Below, piece by piece: positions 8,887 to 18,488 of a DNA stretch of 64,000 nucleotides. Both the position numbers and the translations under genes were made by a program. The stretch lies in the NCBI GenBank assembly GCA_964369955.1, contig CAYJFQ010000001.1:124001-188000 (forward strand). The letters run 5' to 3'. How positions within the stretch are numbered: position 1 is the stretch's first letter; every line of letters starts with the position of its first letter. The notes below the pieces were generated by a model that saw only the letters and a list, made by a program, of their open reading frames with translations, searched no databases and was not told the DNA's origin. The DNA comes from CAYJFQ01 sp964369955. Its GTDB lineage: Bacteria > Bacillota_I > Bacilli_A > Erysipelotrichales > Erysipelotrichaceae.

Positions 8887-10076
8887 TACTTCATTAAGTT
8901 ATAAGTATCTTGCGCAATAACTAATTCTTCATTAGTTGGAACAATCCAAACTTCAACTTTAGAATCGTCGGTAGATAATTTAACTTCTTGACCTCTTTTT
9001 CTGTTTTCTTCAACATTGTAAACAACACCTAGTGAATCTTTTAATAAGTCCATAATGTCAGCTCGTACCCCACCATCATTTTCACCTAATCCAGCAGTGA
9101 AAACAATAACATCAACACCGCCTAATTGAACAAAATAAGATCCAATATAACTAGCGATTTTATTGGCATACATTTTTCTTGTTAAAATTGCGCGCTCATT
9201 TCCTTTTTCAATAGCTTGTTCAATATCTCTTGCATCAGAAGAAATATCAGAAACTCCTAACATCCCAGATTTTTTGTTAAGAATATTAACAATGCCATGG
9301 CAATCTAAATTTAATTTATCAACTAAGAAAGGAACGATTTGAGCATCAACATCACCCGATCTAGTCCCCATCATAACTCCACTTAAAGGAGTGAAACCCA
9401 TTGATGTATTAATTGATTTACCATCTTTTATAGCAGCTATAGAAGCGCCATTTCCTAAGTGGCATGTAATGATTTTTAAATCTTCTACTGATTTATTCAT
9501 TAACTTAGCGACTTCTCTTGAAACAAACATATGTGATGTTCCGTGGAAACCATATTTACGAATTTTAAAGTCTTTATAGTAATCGTAAGGTAGTGCATAT
9601 AAGTAACTTTCTGGCTCAATTGTTTGATGGAAAGCTGTATCAAAAACAAACGTCTGAGTAGCATTAGGTAAAGCTGTTTTAAATGAACGGTATCCAATTA
9701 GATTAGCTGGATTATGTAATGGTGCTAAATCAACTAACTCTTCAACTTTTGAAATTACATCTTCATCAACTAACACAGTTTTATCGAAATACTCACCTCC
9801 ATGAACAACTCGATGCCCAACTCCAGTAATTTCTTCTAAATCATCAACAATATTATGCTTAATTAAAGATTTTAACAACAATTCAACAGCTTCTTTGTGA
9901 TTTTCAATTGGCAAAACATTTTTAACTTTTTCTTCATCAACTTTAATTGTAAAATATGCATCGTCAAAACCAATTCTTTCAACAATACCAGATGTTAATA
10001 CTCTTTCTTCAGGCATTTCAAATAATTGAAATTTTAAAGATGAACTTCCTGCATTTACTGAAATAATTTTTGTCAT
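8886..10076 (-). CDS. ackA: acetate kinase
   Basis: This 396-residue enzyme converts acetyl phosphate and ADP to acetate and ATP, the main ATP-yielding step of many acetogenic fermentations. Seen: N-terminal NAGSSSLKF, VVHGGEYF, KYGFHGTSHMFVS, CHLGNGASIAA, TPLSGVMMGTRSGDVD and the C-terminal GLGENDGGVR, the full family signature set. The reading frame stays open six codons further upstream. The ATG at 10076 is preferred: it begins the family N-terminus MTKIISVNAGSS, and the SD GAGGGAG, inside the end of ylxM, lies 6 nt before it. It fits the hydrogenase operon in an anaerobic H2/acetate metabolism. No pta gene is present in this window. Confidence 0.97.
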   Translation of the reverse strand: MTKIISVNAGSSSLKFQLFEMPEERVLTSGIVERIGFDDAYFTIKVDEEKVKNVLPIENHKEAVELLLKSLIKHNIVDDLEEITGVGHRVVHGGEYFDKTVLVDEDVISKVEELVDLAPLHNPANLIGYRSFKTALPNATQTFVFDTAFHQTIEPESYLYALPYDYYKDFKIRKYGFHGTSHMFVSREVAKLMNKSVEDLKIITCHLGNGASIAAIKDGKSINTSMGFTPLSGVMMGTRSGDVDAQIVPFLVDKLNLDCHGIVNILNKKSGMLGVSDISSDARDIEQAIEKGNERAILTRKMYANKIASYIGSYFVQLGGVDVIVFTAGLGENDGGVRADIMDLLKDSLGVVYNVEENRKRGQEVKLSTDDSKVEVWIVPTNEELVIAQDTYNLMK

Positions 10077-10077
10077 A

Positions 10078-10377
10078 CTATTCTCCCTCTTCAATTTTCA
10101 TTAACTCTTCAATGATTGTTTGATCATTTATTTTTTCAAATAACTTTGTTCTTAAATTATGCTTTCTAACTAACTCAAGTTTGCTCTCATAATTTCTTAA
10201 AGTTGATTCTACTCTTTTTAGTAAATCTGAAACAGCACTTTTACTAATTTTTAATATTTCACTAATTTCATTCAAAGAATAATCCTCTCGATAATAATAA
10301 TCCATCACTTCTTTTTGATGGTCAGTTAATAGATTTTCATAAAAATCCAACAATACATTGACCTCTAATTTATTCAT
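10078..10377 (-). CDS. ylxM: YlxM-like helix-turn-helix protein of the SRP operon
   Basis: This 99-residue protein is the UPF0122/YlxM family. It has a sigma-70 region 4-like helix-turn-helix: DHQKEVMDYYYREDYSLNEISEILKISKSAVSDLLKRVE, cited here in two parts (DHQKEVMDYYYREDYS about 19-34, then NEISEILKISKSAVSD about 36-51). It normally neighbours ffh or ftsY and is thought to act with the signal recognition particle. It overlaps the end of ftsY by 8 nt and ends 1 nt before ackA. No ffh gene follows it here. Confidence 0.88.
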   Translation of the reverse strand: MNKLEVNVLLDFYENLLTDHQKEVMDYYYREDYSLNEISEILKISKSAVSDLLKRVESTLRNYESKLELVRKHNLRTKLFEKINDQTIIEELMKIEEGE

Positions 10378-11326
10378 TAATTATATCACCACTTAACTCA
10401 TACAAGAAATCATCAATAATAAATTCTTTGAAATCACCAATTTTTTCACCAACTCCAATAAATTTAACAGGAATATTAAATTTATCCTTGATAGCTAAAA
10501 CAATTCCACCCTTGGAAGTTCCATCTAACTTCGTTAATATCATTCCATTAACTTCTGTAGCCTCTAGAAATACTTCTGCTTGGTTTAATCCATTTTGACC
10601 AGTAGTACTATCAATAACTAAATAACTATTGATATAGTTACCACCTAACTGTTTTTCTGCTACTCGTTTAATTTTTGCTAATTCATTCATTAAATTAATT
10701 TTATTCTGCAGTCTTCCAGCTGTATCGCATAACAAATAATCAATATTTAAATTCTTTGCAGCAATTATACCATCAACAATCACACTAGCAGGATCACTGC
10801 CCTCATCCTTAGAAATACATGGAATATCTAATTCCTTTGCCCAATGTTTTAGCTGTTCAATAGCTCCTGCTCTAAAGGTATCAGCAGCAACTAGCATAAC
10901 AGTTTTCCCTTGAGATTTATAATAATTAGCAAGTTTCGCAATGGAAGTTGTTTTCCCGACGCCATTAACACCTACCATTAATATTAAGTTTGGTCCGTAG
11001 GCATTTTCTTTAAAACATAATTCGATATCTTGATGATAAACATTATTCATTTCTTCAAGTAGAACTTCTACAACTTTGTCAAAATCAACAACAGAGCGAC
11101 TATCACAAGTTCTTTTAACCTTATCGATTATTTTATTGGAAGTAGATAACCCTACATCAGCTTCTAACAAGACAATTAATAATTCTTCTAAAAACTTTGC
11201 ATCAACTTCTTTAAAAAAAAGTGAGATCTTTTTAAGTTTTGTAGTAAAAGATTCAGATGTTTTAGTAAACTTACTAAGATATTTATTATCATTTTTCTTC
11301 TTTTTTAAATTACTGAAGAAACCCAT
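10370..11326 (-). CDS. ftsY: signal recognition particle receptor FtsY
   Basis: This 318-residue SRP-receptor GTPase targets ribosomes making membrane proteins to SecYEG. Seen: a short basic N-terminus (MGFFSNLKKKK), a helical N domain (about 20-100) and a G domain with P-loop GVNGVGKTTS (about 119), DTFRAGAIEQLK, DTAGRLQNK and TKLDGTSKGG. The long acidic A domain of E. coli FtsY is missing, as in many Bacillota and Mollicutes. The start overlaps the smc stop by 1 nt. Confidence 0.96.
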   Translation of the reverse strand: MGFFSNLKKKKNDNKYLSKFTKTSESFTTKLKKISLFFKEVDAKFLEELLIVLLEADVGLSTSNKIIDKVKRTCDSRSVVDFDKVVEVLLEEMNNVYHQDIELCFKENAYGPNLILMVGVNGVGKTTSIAKLANYYKSQGKTVMLVAADTFRAGAIEQLKHWAKELDIPCISKDEGSDPASVIVDGIIAAKNLNIDYLLCDTAGRLQNKINLMNELAKIKRVAEKQLGGNYINSYLVIDSTTGQNGLNQAEVFLEATEVNGMILTKLDGTSKGGIVLAIKDKFNIPVKFIGVGEKIGDFKEFIIDDFLYELSGDIINE

Positions 11327-14250
11327 TAGTTCGCCTCCTTCTCAATCATTCCTAATGCTTCAGTTAATTGTATTCTTAACAATTGACTGATACCATTATT
11401 AGTCATAGTAACCCCAAATAAAGAATCACATTTATCCATCGTGCCAGGACGATGAGTTATTACAATAAACTGTGTTACATCCGCAAAATGTTTTAAATAT
11501 CTTGCAAATCTTTCAACATTAGCAGGGTCTAAAGCAGCCTCACACTCATCTAATATGCAAAGCGGGATAGGGCTTACTTTAAGTATTGAAAATAAAACAC
11601 TCAAAGCTATCATACTTTTTTCACCACCAGAGAATAAACGAATATTTTTAACACTCTTACCAGGAGGTTGAATATCAATATCGACTCCAGAATTTAAGAT
11701 ATCATCAGGATTTTCAAGAACTAATTTAGCTTTTCCTCCTCCAAATAACTGAGCAAACACTCCAGGTAGCACTGCATTAATTTCATTAAATTTCGTAAAG
11801 AATCTTTCAACCATTTTCTTGTCAGTTTCATCCATAAAATCTAATAACTCTTTGATAGAAGATTCTAGTTGTTCTACTTCCTTAGTAAGTGTTTCATAGC
11901 GCTCACTTACCCTTTCAAATTCTTCAGGAGCTTCTAAATTAACATTCCCTAAAGCTTGAATTTCATGTCTTAATAAATTAGCTTTATCTTTAGCTCCTTG
12001 GTCAACTTCTTTCGCTTGTGTTAAAGCAGTTTCATAAGACATTTGGTAATCACTGTTTAAACGGAAAAGTGCATTATCAATATTCGCTTTGAATGTTGCC
12101 ATCTCAACACTGATACTCTTAATCTTGATATTAACTTCGCTTAACTCTCTTCTTAATAGTCGAATTTGGTTTTCTTTGCTTTCAATATCTTTAGATAGTG
12201 CGCTTCTAGTTGATCTATCTTTACTTAGTCGATTGTTAATTTCATCCCTTTTGCCATAAAACGAATTTAACTTTTCAATAATTTGTTTACCAGCGCTATC
12301 TAATGAAATTGATTGTTCATTGCCCTCACTTGTTTCAATATCATAACTTAATTTAGTCAGTTTAGCTTTTTTAGCTTCAATAACTGGTGAAACTTGAGCA
12401 ATATTAAGTTTGCCTTCTAATAATTCTTCATTGATTTTAGACTGTTTGGCTCTCAAATCATTTACTTCTAACAATAGATTGCTTGTTTGTTGTCTCAAGT
12501 TATCAACCCTTATAGTTAGATCATTAATTTGCTTTTCTAAACTCAATAGAGATGCACCGTCTTTATTTTTACCACCCGTAATTGATCCACCCTTATGTAC
12601 AACTTCTCCATCAATGGTAACAATTTTAGTTTTAAATTTTATCATAACCGCTAATTTATTTGCATTGATTAGATTGTCTACAATAATTATATTATTTAGT
12701 AAACCGTATCTTAGAATATCACTAACTTCATCACTATTAACAAACTCGCTAGCAAGGCCTAAGAATCCATCACAACTCTCTGCAACAGTCAAAATATTAT
12801 GTTCTAAAATTCTTTCTTTAACTACGTTAATTGGCAAGAAAGTTGCTCTGCCACCGCTGTTAGATTTTAAGTATTGTACAGCCACTCTAGCACTATCTTG
12901 ATCATCAGTAACTATGTTAAACATCGCTCCACCAAGAGCTACTTCAATAGCTTGTTCATAACCCTCAACAGGATTAATTAAATCTGCAACGACACCAATA
13001 ATACCTGACAATGCGCGATTGTTGATAACAGCCTTGACACCGTAATGCGATGCAAAAGGATTATTTTTAGTTTGTTTTAAAAAATTAAGTTCAGTTTCTT
13101 GTTTGCGTAATAACTCTGACTTAGTATTATACTCTAACTCAATTTCTAAAAGTCTTTCTTTTATATCTTCTAAATTTTTATCACTTAATGCTACACTAGC
13201 ATTTAAATTATCAAGCCTCTTGATTCTATCTTTTAGTTCTATTTCAGTTTCTTGATAAGCCAATTGTAGTCTTTGGAACTCTAGTGTATCACCGTCAGTG
13301 AAAATATTAATTTCCCTTTTTTGTTCAATTTCACTTTTCTTAGCTTCGTGAATTTGAATATTTTGAGTGATATGTAATATTTCACTAGAATTCTTATCAA
13401 TTTCACGATCTAATACTTTCAAATTTGTTTTTTCAGTCATATTAGAGTTCTCAAATACACTAATTTGAGCTTCCTTTACAGCTGATTCACTTTCTAAATT
13501 CAGTAATTCTTGATTCAATACTTCCAATTTACTATTTAATGTAAAAATTTCATTTACTAAAACTGAAACTTCAATTTCAACTAATTCATTCTTTTTCTCC
13601 AAATAAATCTTAGCTTTTTTAGCTTGTCTCTTTAAAGGGTTATATTGATTCCCTAATTCTGCAACTATGTCATTAAGTCTTGTTAGGTTATCTCTACTTC
13701 TTTCAAATTTTGTTAGTGCCTCATTTTTTCTTTTTTTATACTTAGCTACTCCAGCAGCTTCTTCAAAGAAAATTCTTCTCTCTGATGGTTTAGCATCAGC
13801 AAAACTAGATACGTTGCCTTGTGATATTATTGATAAAGAATCTCTTCCAAGTCCAGTGTCTAATATTAAATTAGTGATATCCTTCAATCTGCAAGGACTT
13901 TTATTAATAAAATACTCATTCTCATTATTTAATCTACTTATTCTTCTCGACAATTCAACTTCATCATATGGAACATCAAATGTTCTTTTAGAATTATCAA
14001 AAATAAGTTTAACTTCCGCAAAGTTAACACCTTTTCTTTTTTCACTACCTGAAAAAATAACATCACTCATATGAGACCCGCGCATTGACTTAGCAGATTG
14101 CTCCCCTAAAACCCAACGAACGGAATCACTGATATTACTCTTGCCACACCCATTAGGACCTACAACCCCAACAACATCATCATTAAAATTTACAATTGTT
14201 TTATCTGCAAAAGACTTAAACCCTTGCATTTCTATTCTTTTAAGAAACAT
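11326..14250 (-). CDS. smc: chromosome segregation ATPase Smc, short-arm form
   Basis: Smc loads at parS sites with ScpAB and aligns sister chromosomes. Seen: Walker A GPNGCGKSN (31-39), Q-loop region, first coiled coil (about 165-390), hinge (about 400-530) with GVVADLINPVEGYEQAI and GGRATFLPINVV, and second coiled coil (about 560-800). The C-terminal head has signature LFSGGEKSMIALS and Walker B ILDECEAALD. At 974 residues it is about 200 shorter than B. subtilis Smc; the loss is in the arms. A TATAAT at 14275-14280 and the SD AAGGAG before the ATG suggest its own promoter after dxr, though the -35 is poor. Confidence 0.96.
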   Translation of the reverse strand: MFLKRIEMQGFKSFADKTIVNFNDDVVGVVGPNGCGKSNISDSVRWVLGEQSAKSMRGSHMSDVIFSGSEKRKGVNFAEVKLIFDNSKRTFDVPYDEVELSRRISRLNNENEYFINKSPCRLKDITNLILDTGLGRDSLSIISQGNVSSFADAKPSERRIFFEEAAGVAKYKKRKNEALTKFERSRDNLTRLNDIVAELGNQYNPLKRQAKKAKIYLEKKNELVEIEVSVLVNEIFTLNSKLEVLNQELLNLESESAVKEAQISVFENSNMTEKTNLKVLDREIDKNSSEILHITQNIQIHEAKKSEIEQKREINIFTDGDTLEFQRLQLAYQETEIELKDRIKRLDNLNASVALSDKNLEDIKERLLEIELEYNTKSELLRKQETELNFLKQTKNNPFASHYGVKAVINNRALSGIIGVVADLINPVEGYEQAIEVALGGAMFNIVTDDQDSARVAVQYLKSNSGGRATFLPINVVKERILEHNILTVAESCDGFLGLASEFVNSDEVSDILRYGLLNNIIIVDNLINANKLAVMIKFKTKIVTIDGEVVHKGGSITGGKNKDGASLLSLEKQINDLTIRVDNLRQQTSNLLLEVNDLRAKQSKINEELLEGKLNIAQVSPVIEAKKAKLTKLSYDIETSEGNEQSISLDSAGKQIIEKLNSFYGKRDEINNRLSKDRSTRSALSKDIESKENQIRLLRRELSEVNIKIKSISVEMATFKANIDNALFRLNSDYQMSYETALTQAKEVDQGAKDKANLLRHEIQALGNVNLEAPEEFERVSERYETLTKEVEQLESSIKELLDFMDETDKKMVERFFTKFNEINAVLPGVFAQLFGGGKAKLVLENPDDILNSGVDIDIQPPGKSVKNIRLFSGGEKSMIALSVLFSILKVSPIPLCILDECEAALDPANVERFARYLKHFADVTQFIVITHRPGTMDKCDSLFGVTMTNNGISQLLRIQLTEALGMIEKEAN

Positions 14251-14294
14251 TTAAACTCCTTATATCTAAAAATAATTATAACTCAAATTAAGTT

Positions 14295-15437
14295 TTATTT
14301 ACTATTTATTTTCTCTTTAACAAACTCTCTTACTTCATTGTCTAACGCAAATATATCATCTATAGAATTCACTACTCTTGATTTAAAATGCTCAAAAGCC
14401 ATAAATACATATTTTTCAATATCTAAAAAGCTAATCTTATCTTCCAAAAAACTATAGACACATTCTTCATTAGCACGATTCACAACACATCCAGCACTAT
14501 CTCCTAACTCCACTACCTCAAAAGCTAACTTAACAAACGGAAATCTCTGATAGTCAATTTCTCTGAAAGTTAAATCAGTCCATTTTAATTGTTCTTTAAC
14601 TGGAGATTGAAACCTTAAGGGATAAGAAAGTGCATATTGGATAGGGATCCTCATATCACAACTACCCATTTGAGCCATTATTGCTCCGTCATTGTAAAGG
14701 ACCATAGAATGAATAAAACTCTGTGGATGAATAACGGCCTCAATCTTTTCAATAGGAACGTTAAATAAATGAAAACATTCAATTATTTCGAAGGCTTTAT
14801 TCATCATAGTAGCGCTATCAATTGTAATTTTAGCTCCCATTGACCAGTTGGGATGATTCAAAGCATCTTTTTTAGTAACTCCTTCTAACTCTTCTCGGGT
14901 CTTATCTCTAAAACTTCCACCAGAAGCAGTTATAATAAGTTTATCCACTTTCTTTACTTCATTACCTTGTAAAGCTTGCAAGATTGCTGAATGTTCAGAA
15001 TCAATAGGTAATAAGTTAACACCATATTTTTTTACTTCCGCATTCACAAAGCCACCAGCTACTACCAAAGTTTCCTTATTAGCTAATGCAATGTCTTTCT
15101 TTAGGGAAATAGCTTTTAGTGTAGGTTTTAAACCAACAAAACCAACAAGTGCATTTACTAAAGTTTCGAATTCAGTATTTTCAATAATTTCAATTAAACC
15201 ATCATCACCATAATACCAATTAATATTAGGGTATCTTTTTGAATAAATTAAATAATCATCATAACAACCAACGCAAACTGATTTTAAGTCAAAATCACAA
15301 ATAATTTTTTCAAGTACCCCTACACGCTTTCCTACACTCAAACCCACTAATTCAAATTTATCGCGATGAAAATTCAAAACATCAATAGTTTGTTCACCAA
15401 TAGAGCCACTAGCGCCTAAAATCAAGATTTTTTTCAT
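14295..15437 (-). CDS. dxr: 1-deoxy-D-xylulose 5-phosphate reductoisomerase
   Basis: This 380-residue NADPH-dependent enzyme of the MEP isoprenoid pathway turns DXP into 2-C-methyl-erythritol 4-phosphate. Seen: N-terminal Rossmann motif LGASGSIGEQTIDVL, ANKETLVVAGG, the metal-site segment LPIDSEHSAILQAL, TASGGSFRD, and the substrate-closing segment with NHPNWSMGAKITIDSATMMNKA. Length is normal. It supplies precursors for UppS in the same cluster. Here it follows rseP and the COG2426 gene rather than lying between cdsA and rseP as in many Bacillota. Its ATG abuts the previous stop (1-nt overlap). Confidence 0.96.
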   Translation of the reverse strand: MKKILILGASGSIGEQTIDVLNFHRDKFELVGLSVGKRVGVLEKIICDFDLKSVCVGCYDDYLIYSKRYPNINWYYGDDGLIEIIENTEFETLVNALVGFVGLKPTLKAISLKKDIALANKETLVVAGGFVNAEVKKYGVNLLPIDSEHSAILQALQGNEVKKVDKLIITASGGSFRDKTREELEGVTKKDALNHPNWSMGAKITIDSATMMNKAFEIIECFHLFNVPIEKIEAVIHPQSFIHSMVLYNDGAIMAQMGSCDMRIPIQYALSYPLRFQSPVKEQLKWTDLTFREIDYQRFPFVKLAFEVVELGDSAGCVVNRANEECVYSFLEDKISFLDIEKYVFMAFEHFKSRVVNSIDDIFALDNEVREFVKEKINSK

Positions 15438-15952
15438 TACACTAGTATTCCTTTCAGTAAAAATGAAGGTAGTAACATTATTATTCCAGCTAACAAAACA
15501 CCTAAAGTAACTGCAACAAGAGCCTTCTTTTTATCCATATTCAACATAGCAGCAATCAATGACCCGGTCCATGCACCTGTTCCTGGCAAGGGTATACCCA
15601 CAAATAACAGTAATCCCCAAAATTCAACTTTTTCAATTTTATCCTTCTTAGAATCTGCTTTAGCTTCAATTTTTTCTACTAAACCTCTAAACAAATCAGT
15701 TTTTTTCATAAGGTTGAAAATCGGAGTAATCAACCATAAAATAAATGGAACAGGAACTAAATTCCCAATTACACAAATAATATAAGCATTAAGAGGCGCA
15801 ATTTCTAAGATAGAAATAGCTAATGGTAGCCCTCCTCTTAACTCAACAATCGGAAACATTGAAACTACAAAAGCAATTAATTCATTACCATAAGTTAGCG
15901 AATTAAAACCATGCATCATTCTCAATAAAAAATCAATTATCATTTCACTCAT
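15437..15952 (-). CDS. COG2426 / small multidrug export-like membrane protein
   Basis: This 171-residue membrane protein of the family annotated as putative small multi-drug export protein has about four hydrophobic segments. Conserved motifs seen: VELRGGLPLAI, GNLVPVPFILWL, and the re-entrant-like VGIPLPGTGAWTGSLIA. The export function rests on family naming only and is weakly supported; the fold resembles DedA/VTT-type membrane proteins. It overlaps rseP and dxr by single bases. Confidence 0.8.
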   Translation of the reverse strand: MSEMIIDFLLRMMHGFNSLTYGNELIAFVVSMFPIVELRGGLPLAISILEIAPLNAYIICVIGNLVPVPFILWLITPIFNLMKKTDLFRGLVEKIEAKADSKKDKIEKVEFWGLLLFVGIPLPGTGAWTGSLIAAMLNMDKKKALVAVTLGVLLAGIIMLLPSFLLKGILV

Positions 15953-16998
15953 TAGTTAAATAACCTCACAATATCATTGAATGTTGAAACTATAAATAAT
16001 AACACTAATAAAGCAGCTGAAAACAAAATTAATCCATTTTCAACTCTTTTATCAATAGGCTTATTAATTATTGCCTCTATAATGACCAATACCACTCTAC
16101 CACCATCTAATATTGGCAAAGGTAATGCATTCAAAATACCTAAATTTAGAGATAAAAAAGCTAGTAAATATAAATAAGGTATCAATCCAGCGTTTGCATA
16201 TTCATTTGTAACTTCATAAATACCAAGTGGCCCACCTATGTTTTCAAGCCCTTTCCCCTGAAATAATTCAGCAACAAAAGAACTAATATCTGATACAACT
16301 ATTCCCGTAGTTTTGAAACCTTCTAGAATAGACTCTGTAAAAGATAAAGTACGATACTCAGGTGTTAATCCTTCAACACCAAACATATAGCGATTCAGTT
16401 CATCATTTAACTGAGGTGTTACTTTAACAACTACAACTTCTTCGCCACGCTTAACATCGAATGTGACTTCATCCACATTAGTACCAATAAAAGTACTTAA
16501 TTCATAATAATCGACTGGTTCAATAAAACTACCATCACTTAGTGTAACTTTCACCACTTCGTCATTAGCTAACAATCCCGCTTCTTCTGCAGGAGAACCT
16601 TCAACTATCTCTGCAAATACAGGAGCAGGAGGAATAACAACTCTAGGTTCAATCAAGTATATTGAACAAAATAAAATAACAGCTAAAACAAAATTAAAAG
16701 TAATTCCAGCTAACATAATAATGATTCTTTTAATTTTATTAACACCCATAAGCGTCCGAGAAGGATCGATACTCTCAATATCAACACCCTCTTCACCAGC
16801 CATCGAAACATAACCACCAAAAGGAATTAATCTAATTGTATATTTAGTCTCTTTTCCTTGGATAGAGAATAATTTAGGCCCAAATCCAATCGCAAATTCT
16901 TTACAATAAACATTAAAACTCTTCGCCATAATTAAATGACCTAACTCGTGAATAGTTACTAAAACACCGATAGTAACTATAAAATATATCATTTCCAT
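15952..16998 (-). CDS. rseP: site-2 zinc metalloprotease RseP
   Basis: This 348-residue intramembrane protease cleaves transmembrane anti-sigma factors or remnant signal peptides. Seen: zinc-binding HELGH at residues 17-21 in the first membrane segment, a single PDZ domain (about 120-200: PVFAEIVEGSPAEEAGLLANDEV, quoted as PVFAEIVEGSPAEEAG), and the second active-site motif PLPILDGGRVV (about 290) in a C-terminal membrane segment. Length is typical of Gram-positive forms with one PDZ. The start is 18 nt after cdsA. Confidence 0.95.
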   Translation of the reverse strand: MEMIYFIVTIGVLVTIHELGHLIMAKSFNVYCKEFAIGFGPKLFSIQGKETKYTIRLIPFGGYVSMAGEEGVDIESIDPSRTLMGVNKIKRIIIMLAGITFNFVLAVILFCSIYLIEPRVVIPPAPVFAEIVEGSPAEEAGLLANDEVVKVTLSDGSFIEPVDYYELSTFIGTNVDEVTFDVKRGEEVVVVKVTPQLNDELNRYMFGVEGLTPEYRTLSFTESILEGFKTTGIVVSDISSFVAELFQGKGLENIGGPLGIYEVTNEYANAGLIPYLYLLAFLSLNLGILNALPLPILDGGRVVLVIIEAIINKPIDKRVENGLILFSAALLVLLFIVSTFNDIVRLFN

Positions 16999-17016
16999 AC
17001 AAACCTCTAACTTTCA

Positions 17017-17769
17017 CTAATTTACTACAAGTAAAATAATATTCATTAATGCTAGAACAACTAATAAACTATCTAAGCGGTCTAAAACACCGCCATGTCC
17101 CGGTAATAATGAACTGTAATCTTTGACATTATATTTTCTTTTTACATATGAAAAAATTAAATCTCCAATTTGTGCAAAAATAGGAATTAATAAACCTACA
17201 ACAATGACAAATCCCCAATCAAGAAAATCAAAGAAATAATATCTAATTATCAAAGTGACAATAAAACTACCAACAACTCCTCCAATTGCACCTTCAACAG
17301 TCTTTTTTGGAGAAACTTTTGGTAATAATTTATGTTTCCCAATGGTACTGCCCACAAAGAAAGCAAAAACATCAGTTGCAAAATTTGAGATAACCACCAT
17401 TAAAGTTAACAAATGTGAAATATTCATTAATCCTTTAACCCCAAAAATTGCCATTGCAATAATATAGATTAATACTAAACATACAACAAAATCCCCAACT
17501 TTAAAGTCTCTACCAAAAAAAGCAAGCATTACAACAAAAGGAGTTAAAATAACAATCGGATATTCCCAAATAAAGAAAGTAGAAATCAAGGAAATTATAA
17601 TTAATAATGTAAGTAATTTAGAATCTCTAGGACTAACTACTCCTGCAATTTCATTACTTGCAAAGAAAATGATAATTCCTATTAAAAAATCTAAAAACAA
17701 ACCACCAAAATATATTGCCGGAAAAGTAATAGCAGCAATTATGAAAGAAACAATAACTCTAGTTTTCAT
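17017..17769 (-). CDS. cdsA: phosphatidate cytidylyltransferase
   Basis: This 250-residue polytopic enzyme makes CDP-diacylglycerol from phosphatidate and CTP, the branch point for cardiolipin and phosphatidylglycerol. Seen: about seven membrane segments, the VSPKKTVEGAIGG motif (about residue 152) and the C-terminal signature YSSLLPGHGGVLDRLDSL. It overlaps the end of uppS by 11 nt. Its product feeds the lipid pathway that includes the cardiolipin synthase gene at 24.3-25.8 kb. Confidence 0.96.
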   Translation of the reverse strand: MKTRVIVSFIIAAITFPAIYFGGLFLDFLIGIIIFFASNEIAGVVSPRDSKLLTLLIIISLISTFFIWEYPIVILTPFVVMLAFFGRDFKVGDFVVCLVLIYIIAMAIFGVKGLMNISHLLTLMVVISNFATDVFAFFVGSTIGKHKLLPKVSPKKTVEGAIGGVVGSFIVTLIIRYYFFDFLDWGFVIVVGLLIPIFAQIGDLIFSYVKRKYNVKDYSSLLPGHGGVLDRLDSLLVVLALMNIILLVVN

Positions 17770-18460
17770 TTAAACCCCCAAATCTACGATCTCTACTAGC
17801 AAAATCATTTAAACACTTTTCAAATAAATCCGCAGTAAATATTGGCCACGCTACATCAACAAACATTAATTCACTATAAGCTAGTTGATACAGTAGAAAG
17901 TTTGATAATCTTTGTTCTCCACTGGTTCTAATTAATAAATCAATGCTAGGTAACTCACTTGTATATAAATTATCTTCAAAATCATTTCGGTCATAAATAT
18001 AATTAGGATCATTCTTTGCAAACTCTACTACCTTCTCAATGGAGTGATGTATCTCATCAATTGAACCATAGTTTAAGGCGAAATTTAAAACAAGTCCTGT
18101 ATTATTCTTAGTTCTTTCAAAAGCTTTGTTCATTACCTCAAGTGTATCTTTTGGCAATTTGTTTAAATCGCCAATCGCTGTAACTTTAACATTATTTTCC
18201 ATAAGTTCAGCTAAATAATTCTCAAAAAACACTGCTGGTAACTTCATTAAGTAACTAACTTCTTTTTCAGGTCTTTTCCAGTTTTCAGTTGAAAAGGCAT
18301 ATAAAGTAATGGCTTGTAAGCCAAGCTCACTTGCTTTAATGGTAATATTACGAACATTTTCACTTCCCTTAAAATGTCCTGCAGTTCTTGCTAGTTTTTG
18401 TTTTTTTGCCCATCTACCATTGCCATCCATGATCAGAGCAACATGTTTTATATTTCTCAT
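17759..18460 (-). CDS. uppS: undecaprenyl diphosphate synthase
   Basis: This 233-residue cis-prenyltransferase builds the C55 lipid carrier for wall synthesis. Seen: LIMDGNGRWAKK at the N-terminus (catalytic Asp), AFSTENWKRP, LLIRTSGEQRLSNFLLYQ and AYSELMFVDVAWP. Length is slightly below the usual 240-260. The ATG at 18460 is the only plausible start, yet no SD precedes it; it lies 7 nt after a terminator-like hairpin. How it is initiated is unclear. Confidence 0.96.
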   Translation of the reverse strand: MRNIKHVALIMDGNGRWAKKQKLARTAGHFKGSENVRNITIKASELGLQAITLYAFSTENWKRPEKEVSYLMKLPAVFFENYLAELMENNVKVTAIGDLNKLPKDTLEVMNKAFERTKNNTGLVLNFALNYGSIDEIHHSIEKVVEFAKNDPNYIYDRNDFEDNLYTSELPSIDLLIRTSGEQRLSNFLLYQLAYSELMFVDVAWPIFTADLFEKCLNDFASRDRRFGGLNEN

Positions 18461-18461
18461 A

Positions 18462-18488
18462 TAGAAAAACCCACAGCAACTGTGGGTT
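18462..18488 (-). terminator. hairpin at the end of frr, just before uppS
   Basis: A perfect 9-bp inverted repeat (AACCCACAG, 3-nt loop, CTGTGGGTT at 18468-18488) is followed on the minus strand by TTTCT. The stem contains two bases of the frr stop codon. The T-run is short, so it may be a partial terminator or attenuator that lowers uppS expression relative to frr. Confidence 0.65.

Noticed and set aside
10077..10094. Upstream extension of ackA by six codons
   Set aside because: ATG 10076 gives the exact family N-terminus and has the SD.
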